From NCBI RefSeq assembly GCF_017562075.2, contig NC_054085.1, positions 1,984,001 through 2,048,000 on the forward strand: 64,000 nucleotides of DNA. The letters run 5' to 3'. The DNA is from Anopheles merus. Its lineage: Eukaryota > Arthropoda > Insecta > Diptera > Culicidae. The translations under genes were made by a program, and so were the position numbers. The notes beneath the pieces are model-generated. The model saw only the letters and a program-made list of their open reading frames with translations. It did not search any database and was not told where the DNA came from. Position 1 is the stretch's first letter. Each line of letters starts with the position of its first letter. Of this stretch, positions 11,401-23,880 are shown piece after piece.

Positions 11401-14400
11401 GGAAACCATTAAAACTAATCGACGTTACTCTGAACCTGATAGCGATCATCACCATGTTACACGAATGCCAGTGCCGCGGTTCTCACTGTCGCTCAATCTC
11501 GACATTTTCTTTTGCTGCAGCTTCGCCTGTCAATCCGACCAACTTTCGTTAATTTATGCGAGACATGCGTTAAAATACTTAATTGTTCCAATTTATAATC
11601 GAATCTTCCCAAATGCGAGCAGTATATCTGGTCGAGTTGCGTTCGGTTCTGTTGATACTCAGCCACACCGTGAAAATATTTATAACTACCTCACACTCTC
11701 TTGTCGGCTCAGCTGTTGAAGAACCAAAGTACCGCGGTAATCGCACGTTAACTATTAATTACTTCTGATCAACATCCTGGAAACGACTTCATCACCAGAG
11801 AACGATTTAAATAATTGCCTACAAATTGATTTGTCTCGTTTTGCAAATAAAATATATTAACCGCACTGCCCCTTGGGGGCCCAACGCGATCGATGTCCAG
11901 CAGATGAAATGCAAGTAAATGCGTTCCCTCTGTCATAGCAAAGCCTGCACGAGTTCTGTTTGTGCACGATCCTGGACGCACATCCACTACAACTGCAGGA
12001 GATTTTTTTCATTCAAGTTAAAATAAAATAGCATAGCAATGCTCAGCTGACGACCGACAAAATATGACTTACACGCTGCCGGTTTACTGGAGAACATTAT
12101 CTAGCTCATTTCTCACTATGTATGTAATGGAGCGGATCCAGCTAGGCAGTGTCACGGCGCTACCTCAACTACTTTTGAAAACGATTCTGCGCCCTAAAGT
12201 TATTTATTTACTGGCTAATTCTTCTCCCGTGCGCTCGAAACTAACGTTATCCGTGATACGTTTTCCCTAACACCCCCTTTTCGACCCCGATGAAACGCGG
12301 GACATTCTCCAAGGAAAAGTAACAACTCGTTGAGAAGTGAGCGTAATAGGTGTAGAGCGACTGCAAACCCCTTTTTCGCACGTTCGCCGCTTGGCCGCAT
12401 CAGAATGCAATTATCTTCACCTGGAGCGCAGCAGTTGCTGAAATGAGAGATCGCACTTCATTAAAGTCGCCAAAGGAAGAACACCGACTGGTGGCAAAGA
12501 ACGCTCTAGTGGGCAGCCCGTCCAGAAGCGGCAGATCAGGATGAATGCAAAAGCTGCGAGCTGTTGGTTTTGTTTATTTTATTTTAATTTGAATATCCCG
12601 CCACACTGAAACCCACAGCCTGGTCGCACTCGGCACCAAGGGTAACGTTGGGTGAAATTTATGTTCATCGATTGGTGGAACGATTCCACGGCATTCGGTT
12701 TCACTAGTGCACAAAAACGATGGGATCTTGCATGTCATGGACTAATATTTAACGACACCGAACCACAAGTGAGATGTTTTCAATTGCGATTATTAATATT
12801 GCTCGAATGAGAATCGTCCATCACATTTTCACGAAAACAGTATACCTTCTGCTTACTCTCCTCTGTTCGTAGCTGCAAACAGCATTTCACTAGGAGATTT
12901 CAAAGCTTTAACTTATTTGCGCATAAGCTTTTTCGATGGCTATTTCTTTCCACGCTAGTAATTGCAACTATTTCTCAGATATTGATAGCATAATGACCCG
13001 TTGGAACTGAAACAAAATCGCTGCTTGCAATAAGCTGATTTGAAATTTGTTGCATTCTACTGTGGCAATTCCCAATAATCCGGTCAAAAAGTTATGTACT
13101 CTAAAATCAAACAACTGTTCTTTTGCTAAAAAAATACTTGGTATAAGTAGTGTGAAGTAAGTATGATCTATTTATTGGCAGATTTTATGCTTTATCTACT
13201 CTTAAGTCAACTGTATTTTTTAGTTTGTCTTCCATAATTTGCACTTTAATAACTTAATAATAGAACTCTAAAACGCATTCAAAATATTAGTTGAATAATG
13301 ATAATGATGTCCTACAAACACAGGTAATCTCTAGCTATTTATTTAAAAAAATGCTTAGTTCCAAATCCGTTCTACAACCAGACTAAATCATCGATAACAA
13401 CTGACACAACGTCACCGTGACCGCTGAAAGCTTATTTTTCCCACATTCCTATTGAACATTAATACCGTTCGACTTATTGGAAAACTGGCCGGTCGGTAAC
13501 CCTCTAACTCGTTTGCAGAACGATCACGAGACCGAACAAGGTTGCCCGTGTGAAATGCGGTGCACGGCTGGAAGATAAAAGCTTCCTCGACAGCTCCAAT
13601 ATGTCGAGGTTTCTTTGAAAACACATGAAAAATATTGATAAACACATTTTAGCACTGGTAAAAGGCTACCCGGGCAAGCCGGAACGGCGACCATGTGAAC
13701 GGTGAGAGTCAGCAAAGCATCCACACAACATCATATTTAACACTTGAAAAGCTTGACTAATTTGTTATAAACATGAATCACTTGTTTCTTGCCCCTTAGT
13801 ATCTCTTCCACCTGCAGCACACCACGGTGGAAATCCGATCTACCATACGCTGGCACCGAAGCTGGCTAATCGACACAATCCCACAATCGCACCAGTATTC
13901 GAAATATTTCATCATAAATAAGAAAAATAATTGCATCGCGAGCGGTCGCGCGCGCGCGTCCACTATCGGTTCTTTGTGTTGACTTCACCAGAACGTACTT
14001 AAACACCAGAACCATCGGGTGTTTCTACCATCCTAACCAGGCAGAGCAGTTGCCTCGAAAAGAGATGAGACTTTTATCATGTAAATATGTTGTCCCGGGC
14101 GAACCGATTACGAACGAAATGCACGTTCGCTATACGAGTAAGCAACAAACAGGGTGTCCCTTGTCCGGTACTACATCTACGGATAACTTCCACCAGTTGT
14201 TCGTTGCTGGCAAGGCGAGATGTATTGTTGGTAGGTAACGCAATGCATGGCATATAGCACTCGTGTCATCACATGCCTGCACAACCCTCGCACTAGTCAA
14301 ACAAATGGCAACACTAAACTATTACAATGTTTATTGAAGGAAAATGATCATGCACACGTCCGGCTCGTCGGTGCTCATTCGGCCCGCCCGTTTTATTTTC

Positions 14401-17400
14401 AATATATTTATTTTAATTGACATTCATTTGATTGCTGAATCTAACATACGTTTGAATATGGTTTTATACATTGCCAATAACCATAGGCCACCGGTACGAA
14501 GGTTCACGTAACGCGGGACGAGACGTTGCGTACCTTTAATTAGACAGCACGGGGCGCCGAGTGTCATCAGGTTTACGCATATCGTTAATCTGAAAGCGTG
14601 TGCCAAAATCATGTGACACCACGTATCTGAGGTCGCGGATAATCATCTGCGATCTACGGTGGTTGTAAAAATAGCCCGCCATCTCGTGATCATGAAAGTT
14701 GTAAATAGTGTACACTAAATTACACGAAAGACCGCGACATTCTTTATGTAAGAAGGATACAGGTATCTGCATGACGGCTTGATTAAATTAAAAAATGTTA
14801 TATTTTTTTAATTGCCCTACATACACCTATTGTTACGACTACTTATAGTGTTTAGAAAGTGTAAATATGCAAACGTATATAGTAACGCTGAATGTGGATC
14901 ATACAATACATTTTATCAAACTCGTAATGATTACTGCAAAGAATAACGCCACAATCTATTCGTTTACGAGCAGATTCATTCTCAGTTCTTTTGCCAAGAG
15001 ATAATAATTCATTCCTTACATAGACCGGATCATCATTCACGATGGTTCTTCCCTACTTTCTTCTTTATCACAACTACTGTCATGTCCTTTATTCCGTTCC
15101 ATTGCTCGTGTGAATGTACCTTTTTTATTCTAAATCGCCCACGATGCGTCAAAGGTTCATTACCGGCACTACACTTCCCTATTTTCCGCTCAGTTCCCCT
15201 TTAAAGTGCATAATTCATACCGAGCCTGTTAACAAGTACAAGGGCTGGAGGTGAGGTTTCTCACGGTTTTCCCAGGCCCGTGATTGCTTTCAGGGCAAGC
15301 AAATTTTTTAATTGCTACTTACGGATAATTTCCGTTAATTTCTTTTACACACGCTCCCATGCAGCACTGCGCCCTGTATCGTTCTTCCTTTCTGTTCCGA
15401 GCCCTACGGTAGTGCGATCGCTTTTCAGGGAGTCATTCGGGCGCCCCCGTGGGGGTTGGCGGATCTTTTAAGCCCACCTCAGCCACACCGATACGAGCCA
15501 CCTGAGCATGGAGTCTTTCATCTGCGCTTCTAATTAAATTTATAGCACTGCTTATCATTACAGGCGATCGATTTCTTGCTGGTGGTGCCAAGGCACGGAC
15601 CTTTCGATTTTTTCCCATCACCCGGACGTTCTGCGGAAAAAGCACTGATGCATTTTAGGCTGTGTATTTCTATGTGTGTGTTTTTTTTTTTGCATGCATC
15701 CAAACATTTGTTCAATGCTGACTGCGCATCATGTTTCACCAAATACCAATAAGCCATAAGAGCTACCAATCACGGCGCACACTTTAAAATAACTTGATGA
15801 CTGCAGCCGATTGTTTAAGGCTCATGTTTCTTGCTTGATTTACACACACACAAACCATGGAAAATGATTGGTTCCAACTGCTTGCCGTTGATCCATGGTT
15901 TCACAAATTAGGAGTCTGAATGCACCAATTAAACTACATGTAAATCTTACGCCTTACGCATTAACACCAGCAAACCACCAACAACCGTGTATGTGTATCA
16001 AAGGCTCCACGCTTTCAAGATAGCTGCACCACTGCAGTTATCTCGTTTTATGGTTGTCATCAATTTGTTTCCCTTCTGCACTTCCAACCCTAAAAACCAT
16101 CCTATGCCCTGTGCAAAACATGCGGAAAGCTTAGGGAGGTCCCGCGAAACCTATAGGCATGTGTATTCCTATGTTCAGAATAAATTTCAAGCACCAGTTT
16201 GATATTTTGAAATCAGTTTATTAAAAATTGCAGGGGGTAAATATTTACACTGTTATTTATATTATTGTTATTTGCGGCAGCCACCCCATTCCCAATCTTA
16301 CAAGCTGAATACACTGCCTACCAACGGGCGCATTGCCACCGCTTCATCGGAAGGCGTTCAGAACATTGCATACACTGGTGTACGATTTAGTGCATGTTAG
16401 ATGGGCACAGGAAAAGTCCACGGCCGGGTTCTCTCCGGCACCAAAACGAAATCGCTTTTACGAACGCTCGATCGCGCGAGCGCGCGCGCACCTACCGTCT
16501 GTGAAATATGAGAAATGTGTTCTCGCGCAGAAACGCGAACACACCGTCGCGAATATGAAATATAGACTGGCTGTAAGAACCGATACTCTGCTCTGTTACC
16601 ATTTGCCGTGAAACTTACGCTCAAAATGTAGCACAACCATCCGCACACAGCCAAACAAAACGGTTCATCCCCTTGCATGAAGCAGCAGCATAACGCAGTC
16701 ATATTTACTGTGCATAACGCTGGGGATAGTCATGGGAGTAACTGACGGCCCGAGAAATTGAAAAATTTAGATTGAAACCTTTGATAAGCGCACGAGTTAT
16801 TAATATAAGTGATCATATATTTGTTTTCCTGGGGATCATTTATGATTGTTTGCTTTAAGCCATTACCTAAAGATTCTCGCTCCGATTCTTTTTTTTCATT
16901 TTTGGATTCAAGTTACATGCATACTGTAGAGGAATAGTGATTCTGGCATCCTAAAAACAAAACTATAAAAACATCTCGCAGCGTCCTTCATACTTAAACA
17001 TCAATTCATAATTGCACAATAACAGTTAACGAAACTAAAAACAGGCAACCAAAATTCATTTTTGGCGTATTTAATTCAAATTTTACATAAATGATAGGTT
17101 TCTTGTTCTCTAACAACGAACATTTCTTGTTGATTCATACGTGAATATTGGTTATTAAGTAACCAAGCATAGAGCGTATCCTCGCCAACCAAAAACAAAT
17201 TAAATCGGCACAAAATTATTCTTAATTAATTTTCATTCCATAGCTTTTCCACGACGTACTGATCCAGTTATGTCGAAGATCTATAAGCCATAAGCTTCCT
17301 AGACCTATAGAGATTCCTAAAAGGTCCGAATGACCATTGTACCCATGCAGCCTTGTTGGTGAATATGATAAATGACAAATATGTTGGATATTTTCTCGAT

Positions 17401-17452
17401 AATTTCAACTATCAATGTCTGATGAAAGTTAGATAAAATAACCACAAAAACG
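8416..17452. other. Non-coding stretch, no supported gene
   Basis: About 9 kb of alternating AT-rich and moderately GC-rich sequence. The GC-richer islands (around 12200-12560, 13400-13740 and 16330-16620) contain frames up to about 100 codons. These lack ATG starts, splice context or protein-like composition. There is a CG-alternating run near 13945-13960 and another near 16475-16490. The sequence could be intronic or regulatory DNA of a gene outside the window. Confidence 0.55.
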
Positions 17453-17467
17453 GAGAGAGAGATAGAG

Positions 17468-17516
<49 letters not shown>

Positions 17517-17522
17517 AGAGAG
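17453..17522. repeat. (AG)n microsatellite
   Basis: An AG/GA dinucleotide tract of about 70 bp with a few interruptions. It is purine-rich on the plus strand, so reading it on the minus strand gives a meaningless Leu-Ser frame. Confidence 0.95.
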
Positions 17523-20500
17523 TAAGATGCTGATACGTCCCAATTACATTGCACATTTTATAAACTAAACGTATAGTGGTGGTAGTACCATTAGTGGTGG
17601 TATTGCACCAGAATGCGTTCCTCACTATAATTTAAGAGAGATTAAGTTGTTTATGTTAGTGTGAAAGGATCTCTAGTCTTTTACAAAGGATTTAAAAGTT
17701 AAATGGGGCCATTCCGTTACTTAGTGGCCAAAAAATCCATTATTTTGTAAAATGCGTCAACATTTTTTTAAAAATCCTTAGGATTTCATAACGAAACTCA
17801 TATTTTTTTAACATTCTAAATGACCACTTAAACAGTTTTTAACATAACTGTTATGAAATTTCATCGATTTACTCAAGTTCATTGTTTTGTGACCATATGT
17901 TTACATTTTTAAGTTTTCCTTGACATTATCACCATTATAGGTACACAGAACAGGCATGTTCCTATAGTGGTTTTAGTTATATAATAAGTAAAAACAAGAT
18001 ATTTCAGATTTTTTGGGGGCATTTTCAACATTTCATAATGTTTTAACAAAAATAAGCAATAGAAAAAAGTTTCCTGTAAGTAATTTGTCAAAAAAAATAA
18101 AAATTCACATATCTAACAGAGCGAAAACCGACTCCGAATCAAGCACACTCTTGCGGTGTTTGAGTTCTTTAACTCAATTTTATACATTGTTTACGATCAA
18201 ATTATGTTAAAATCAATATTATGGCTACAATACTTGCTATTCGTACGGAAACAACTTCAAAACTAAGTTCCATTGATATTATACGCTGTTTTTGAGGTAT
18301 CTTTGTTTATCACCACTATAGGAACAAAATACGACGACTATAGGAACCTTACCACCATTATAGGTACAACAAAGCAGTCACAAAAATATGTAGTTTTTCG
18401 TAAATTTGTTTTGTTTTATGGTAAAAATGGTTGTTATTGCGAAGGTAAAACATATTCCAATTGATATATGCTAAAATATTCATATATTTAGCTTCCTGAC
18501 GCTTTAAATTCATTAAGGCACATCTGAACCACTGCAAATTGCGCCACTATTGGTACATTTACCCTACATGATACAATTAAAGATTCGTAGTTTTCTACAT
18601 AAGTTTCACAATCGTATATCATAATTGTGCTGTACGCAAAGTAACAGTTGAATCGTTTTCTACAGTTGAGCAAAGCTTTTCCATGTTGTTACAAGATGCT
18701 GTCGAAATATTCAATTGATCATCTCTTATAGGGCAGAAAGTTTCTTGACGACTAGAGGATCAGAAATCCCTGATTTCATGAAAAATTATTTCATCCCGAT
18801 GAAATATTGTCCCAGACAAGTGCTGCTTAAGCTGCATTTACATTTCGATGAAAATCGTTTTCATTCTGTAAACGGAAGTGCTGCTATTCATTTCCAAGAA
18901 AATAAACTTTACATTCTTTTTGTTCATTGCATTGTGCACCCTGCGACTGGTGAGGGTGTGTAGAGCAAACGTATTAAGCCAATGGAATCTTCCCATGCTC
19001 CAGGAGTATGATGATAATACTTCCAGTCTGTTGAGAGTAAACCAGGCTGCCAGCCTGTCTGCAGCAGGAGCCAGAAATCGTGAAGCTTAGCCTCGAGCGT
19101 ACTGCGATTTAGCAGCCCAAATGGGTCGTGAAGCACTAGTACACTTCCCGGCAATGCTACATCCCTGCACTGCTCGATAAAGCTTGCAGTACGGTGTGAT
19201 GAATATGAATGAGATTAGTGTGAAAAGTCCTATGTGAGAAACGCGAGTGTGGCCACCAGATCCGTTCGGTCGTGGAGTCATTCATGAAGTGGCAGTGTGC
19301 AAGAATTATTTCATGGCCTCCAGTCGAATACACCGGCTTTAAGGTGCGCGGATTTGTCCAATGCAAAACGAAAGTAAGGAAAAGAAATGAATCATGATTT
19401 CGTTTTGTCGTGCGACGGATCGTGTAAATGCATTAAATTTTGCCCACACGACCTGCTGCTTTCCGCTGCAGCTATACAATTGCATGTGACACTAAAGTGC
19501 ACTTGGACCGTCGAAACATGGAACTGTTGCGAAATAAATGGGAATTTATTATTTCTACATGACATTATCAGACAGGTAGCAGCAGCTAGTGTGTAGTACT
19601 CAACAATTGGCAATGAAACCTCCAAGTATACATAGATGCATAGGTGAAAAAACTTCTTCCTCTCATATACGGTAACAGCACCTAGATGCTGTGGCTTTAT
19701 CAATTGCGTTACGGTCAACATTGTGCATACATGATTTCATTTTTACAGCCCAAGAAAGCAATTTTAAAAGCAAACCAATGTGTTTCAATAAAAGGACATC
19801 AAATGTTACTCGGACCGCACCAATCCTCCTCCCTTCACTCTGATTTGCTCAGCGACAGTATTATTTCCCTCAATCCATTTAGATTCGGATCGTACATCGA
19901 ACTGTCCGAAGAATGTGTTCTGTTAATCTCTTCCTGAAGCTCTATCTCGTTCTCTCCTTACGGTATGTTACACGTAAATCGTTCGAATAGAGTGCTCGTC
20001 CGTATAATGGCCCACCACGAAAACGTTGAGATCTCCACAACTTCAATGATCGTCGCAGGCTGACCAAACTGTGTGCACTTAATGATGGCTATAAAAATCA
20101 CGAAAATAAGGAGATTTATCCTCGCTGCTCAAAAAGAGAAAGATGTCAGATAAAGAGCAGCCACACAAGTGGAATATCGGTCTCGCACACTTCCTTCGTT
20201 TCAGTACAGCGATCCAGTATTGAACTTGTACAACACGCTAAACGACCCTTGCCAATTGGTGCGCTCCTCTTCCAGTTCGGATGTTGGCCAACAGCCCAAC
20301 ACGCAAGAACGGAGATTTGATGGCACACATTAATGTAATCATCGTCTCGTCATCATGTCAAACTTTTTTGCGCCATGCAAATTAAAAAATAATTTATTGG
20401 TAATAAATTAAGGCACCATTCCACACTGTGCCTACCTGATCGCACTGATCTTCGCGATCACGGTTTTCGAGGACAGTACGTATCGATTGTCCGTGGAACC

Positions 20501-21107
20501 CGTCAAATAACAAGCCTTATGAAGCTTACGTTCTTTCCCTTCATATTTGTTATTTTCTTCTTCCTCACAATGCCTTCACTAGCGTCACTGACTGCACCTT
20601 ATATCACGCGTTAATTGCTCCCGAGACACTCGACAAATTAAACTTGAGAATAATTTTACGATCCTGGCCATTCCACTCTCCTTTTAAACGGTTCCATTAA
20701 GTGCGATATGCAGAAATACTTCTATCATCTGAACAAGCTGCGCTGCATTGAATCGTGTTTCGTTTTACCATATGTGTATGTATCTTTTCTTTTTTTGCTT
20801 TTTAGGTGAAAGCGAAAGGAAGGCAAAAAGATGTATTATAAATGTGATAAGCAAAAGAATGCTGATTGCCGTGACAGAGAGACATGTCTCTCATGTACAA
20901 TTGTTTCATTCGGTATCTTCATTTGAGTTACTTCATGTGTTATACTTCATGTTTGTTTAAATGGGTTTCATTTTTGTATGATGCTCAATCTATTTAGTTT
21001 TTGTCCTGACATACCTCTGATAAAATATATGCGAATCTGCACTACGGACTTTTTACTTCGAACATTAACCATACTTAAAACTAATTCACACTCTTGCATT
21101 ATGATTC
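17523..21107. other. Non-coding stretch with a repeated ACCACTATAGGAAC-type motif
   Basis: No supported gene. Between 17931 and 18556 a motif close to ACCACTATAGGAAC or ACCATTATAGGTAC occurs six times: 17931, 17957 (inverted), 18312, 18334, 18352 and 18543. This suggests the remains of a repeat. From 18560 to 21107 I see only short frames. Confidence 0.5.
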
Positions 21108-21115
21108 GTATCCAC

Positions 21116-21733
21116 TAGTGTTGGATAAATCTAATTCAGAATGAATCAAAATGAATCATTTTAATAATTCAAGGAATCTGAATCTCGGTTAGAAAGAATC
21201 ATAAGTCTCATAGATTCACGATTCTCGAAAGATTCATGAGTCTCAAAAGATTCACAAATCTCGAAGATTTCATAAATCTCATGGAAATCATAAATCTCCT
21301 AATTTTCATGGAGTTAGAGCGTGCTCTTATTATTCTTTTTGGCGCAACAACCTACGTATTTAAGCCAGTCAATATAAGGCTTGCCAGACTTCTTGGCAAG
21401 TACCGCCCAGCCGGAAATTTTGCAAGTTAACCATTATACTACGAGATAGTGCACATGCAATATATTGAAAACCATATATCTCTAACGATTCATGAATCTC
21501 TGGAGATTTATGAAAGTTTACTGATTAATAGATTCATACTCATCTATCATAGATTCAAGAATCTTTAATATTCATCAATCTTTATTGATTCCTTGATAAA
21601 TGACTCCTTGAAGGTTTATGATTCCTTGAAGTTTTATGAATCTTTGGAGATTCGATTTGCCTTTCAAACCGATGAGTTAGGTTAAGATTCATATGAATGA
21701 ATCTCAACGAAAGATTCATGAAACCCAACACTA
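21116..21733. mobile_element. hAT-type MITE with a SINE-like piece inside
   Basis: The ends are inverted (TAGTGTTGG at the left, CCAACACTA at the right, with looser similarity further in). They are flanked by 8 bp sequences GTATCCAC (21108-21115) and GTATCCAT (21734-21741), seven of eight matching, as expected of a hAT target duplication. The interior is mostly a degenerate short repeat built on ATTCATGAATCTC-like units in both orientations, with no coding capacity. A SINE-like fragment (21331-21450) lies in the middle. Confidence 0.75.
21331..21450 (-). repeat. SINE-like fragment inside the hAT-type MITE
   Basis: The start, ATTCTTTTTGGCGCAACAACC, resembles the reverse-complemented tail region of the SINE copy at 49254 and the fragment at 8301. 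The following GCCTGCC-type and GTACCGCC blocks fit loosely. It interrupts the ATTCATGAATCTC repeat pattern of the host MITE, which implies insertion after the MITE. Confidence 0.5.
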
Positions 21734-23586
21734 GTATCCATATGCATCTAGGCCGCACTGGTTAAACATCGAACTAAAGTTATCCTGTATTTTGCAATCG
21801 ATAAACCATCAATTTAACTGTGTTGAGAAAACGAACATTCAAACAAAGTCACGGCGAACGCTCTCAAAGACATGCCAACAGATTTAATTCAATTCGGGTT
21901 TTATGATTTTTACATGACACCTTACAGCTAACTATTGTACGTAAAGCCTTGCACCAAGCCTACGGATAATGAAGGACACACAGATAGCCCCGAAGCCGTA
22001 CGCTTTCTTGAGTACGGATCGCTAACTTCCATCGTGCAGGCTCACCAGTGAAGACAACCATGCGGACTAAGGATTGGCTCGGTAATGATTTTTATTTAGG
22101 CTATAAAACGCGTGCACTATGGCTAATCCGCGCTCAATGCACCATCATCAATAGTTGTGACCTGCTTGGCAGCTGCGATACACATCTTCGCCTTCTGTGC
22201 ACATCCACAAACACCCGGCAACGGTACGCTGATGAAACACATGGACCCCTGGCTCGTTCATACAAACTATCGTCAACGTTGGCTTCAAATTCTCTATCGG
22301 TACTCGATTCCAGCACGCAAAACCTTCTTATACTGCGTAAACTGAGACCAATAAGATTAATATTCCAGTCCATACAGATTGTTTACAAAGTTTCCAGAGT
22401 GAGAGAGACGTATGTTTGTGAACACATTCGTAGTCGCATTTTTATAACCCAGCTCATTCGACGATGAAAAATCACGGCAAAGCTGCAATATTAATCAATC
22501 GTACATTTGCGGAGGCCAGCTCGTCTATTCTCCTGTGATGAGGTAATCCTTACATCCATGTTGTTTCACTGCACGGAGTTGTTACTTATAATTTTTATGA
22601 TCATCATTGTAAACTGAAATAGAAGTACTACTAATAGGGAATGAGTCGTATCTGGCGTGCAATGTTCATTTCATCATTGGTTTGCAAGTTTATAAAGAAA
22701 ATTAAATTGTATTTTAAATTGACCAACCAATCCAGTAGGTACAAAATATTTTTCAAGCCATAATTACCACAAAATCGGTACCAAGAATTTGAAGGTTGGT
22801 TTGACAACCTGCTGAATAGTTTTCTCTCTTAACAATTTAGAACAAACAAAACAAAACAAAAAATGTATCTATAGATCCATATAGAGAACAATTTCACGTC
22901 GACATCATGTTTGATATTCACAAGGATACATTTGAGAAATCCTGTCCAATATGTTGATACAAATCGTTGCTCTCTGATCCTCACATACAACATAGCAAAC
23001 CCGGTATGCGACGTTAGCAACCAACTACCAGCTAGAAGTATATACGAAACACCAATATCAATCCAGCAGCCTTTTTCACTGATCACTGGCAACATTCAAT
23101 CGATACCAGCAAATCTAACATTCGTCCCCAAGAATAAAGCAGCGGGACGCTCTCGAAAGCAAACAGACAACGAAAAGCGACACTGTCAAACTATTTCTCA
23201 AACCGATCCAAAAAATTGGAGTATTCCTCGCCAGTGCCGCCCGACTGCCATGGATCTGAGAGATTATCATTAATCTTATTTAAATACAAAATTGAGAGCA
23301 GCATCAATAATTATTAACCAACCACGATCCTCCAATCATTCCCACTCGCCCGCATGGTGAAATATGCTTTCGGTAAGGTGCGAAGTCGTCATCATTTCGC
23401 GGCGGGGAAGTTTTTTCTTATTCTTCCTGGGATCGTACAGTGCGTGCGGATCTGTTGGAATGTGGTTAAGCTTGTACTGCTACAACTGCCACAACAAGAA
23501 CGTCTACTGCTTCTCTACTTCAGCCACTGGCCAATGCCGCACGGACTGGTAGAAACCGTATAGCACACGATCGCAGGTTTTTTTTC

Positions 23587-23880
23587 CTAGTTCCCCTTTC
23601 TTTTCAGCCGCACGATGAAGCATCCGAACCGGGCGTCGTCACTATAAAGCGCTGAAATTAATCTTAAGCTGTTGGGCATACTCTTGTACCCTGTCAACCG
23701 ATACCAGCTGACCGTGTCGCCAGCTACAAAACCATCGGTAAGTTTGCCGAGGATCCGCTTACCCATGCGCCTGACAAATAGACGAATGAACCGAACGGGA
23801 TCCATAGGTTCAACATCGGCGATGGACGTCGTCAGAATCGAAACGGGGCGATGCGGTTGGATTTGTCTTCTCGGTGACAT
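23587..23880 (-). CDS. Doubtful ORF, hypothetical protein (97 aa)
   Basis: An ATG-started frame of 97 codons whose third codon positions are rich in G and C compared with the surrounding DNA, a mild sign of coding. The product is basic, has no signal peptide, no membrane segment and no motif I recognise. The opposite strand just downstream (23354-23563, plus) also has open frames with similar base use, so the whole patch may simply be a GC-richer island. No splice sites or neighbouring exons support it. Confidence 0.15.
   Translation of the reverse strand: MSPRRQIQPHRPVSILTTSIADVEPMDPVRFIRLFVRRMGKRILGKLTDGFVAGDTVSWYRLTGYKSMPNSLRLISALYSDDARFGCFIVRLKRKGN

Noticed and set aside
17317..17625. 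102-codon minus-strand frame with Leu-Ser repeats
   Set aside because: It is created by the AG microsatellite at 17453-17522.
22048..22467. 139-codon plus-strand frame
   Set aside because: It opens with GTG and the protein composition is not domain-like, and a frame on the opposite strand overlaps it. It is likely a chance frame.
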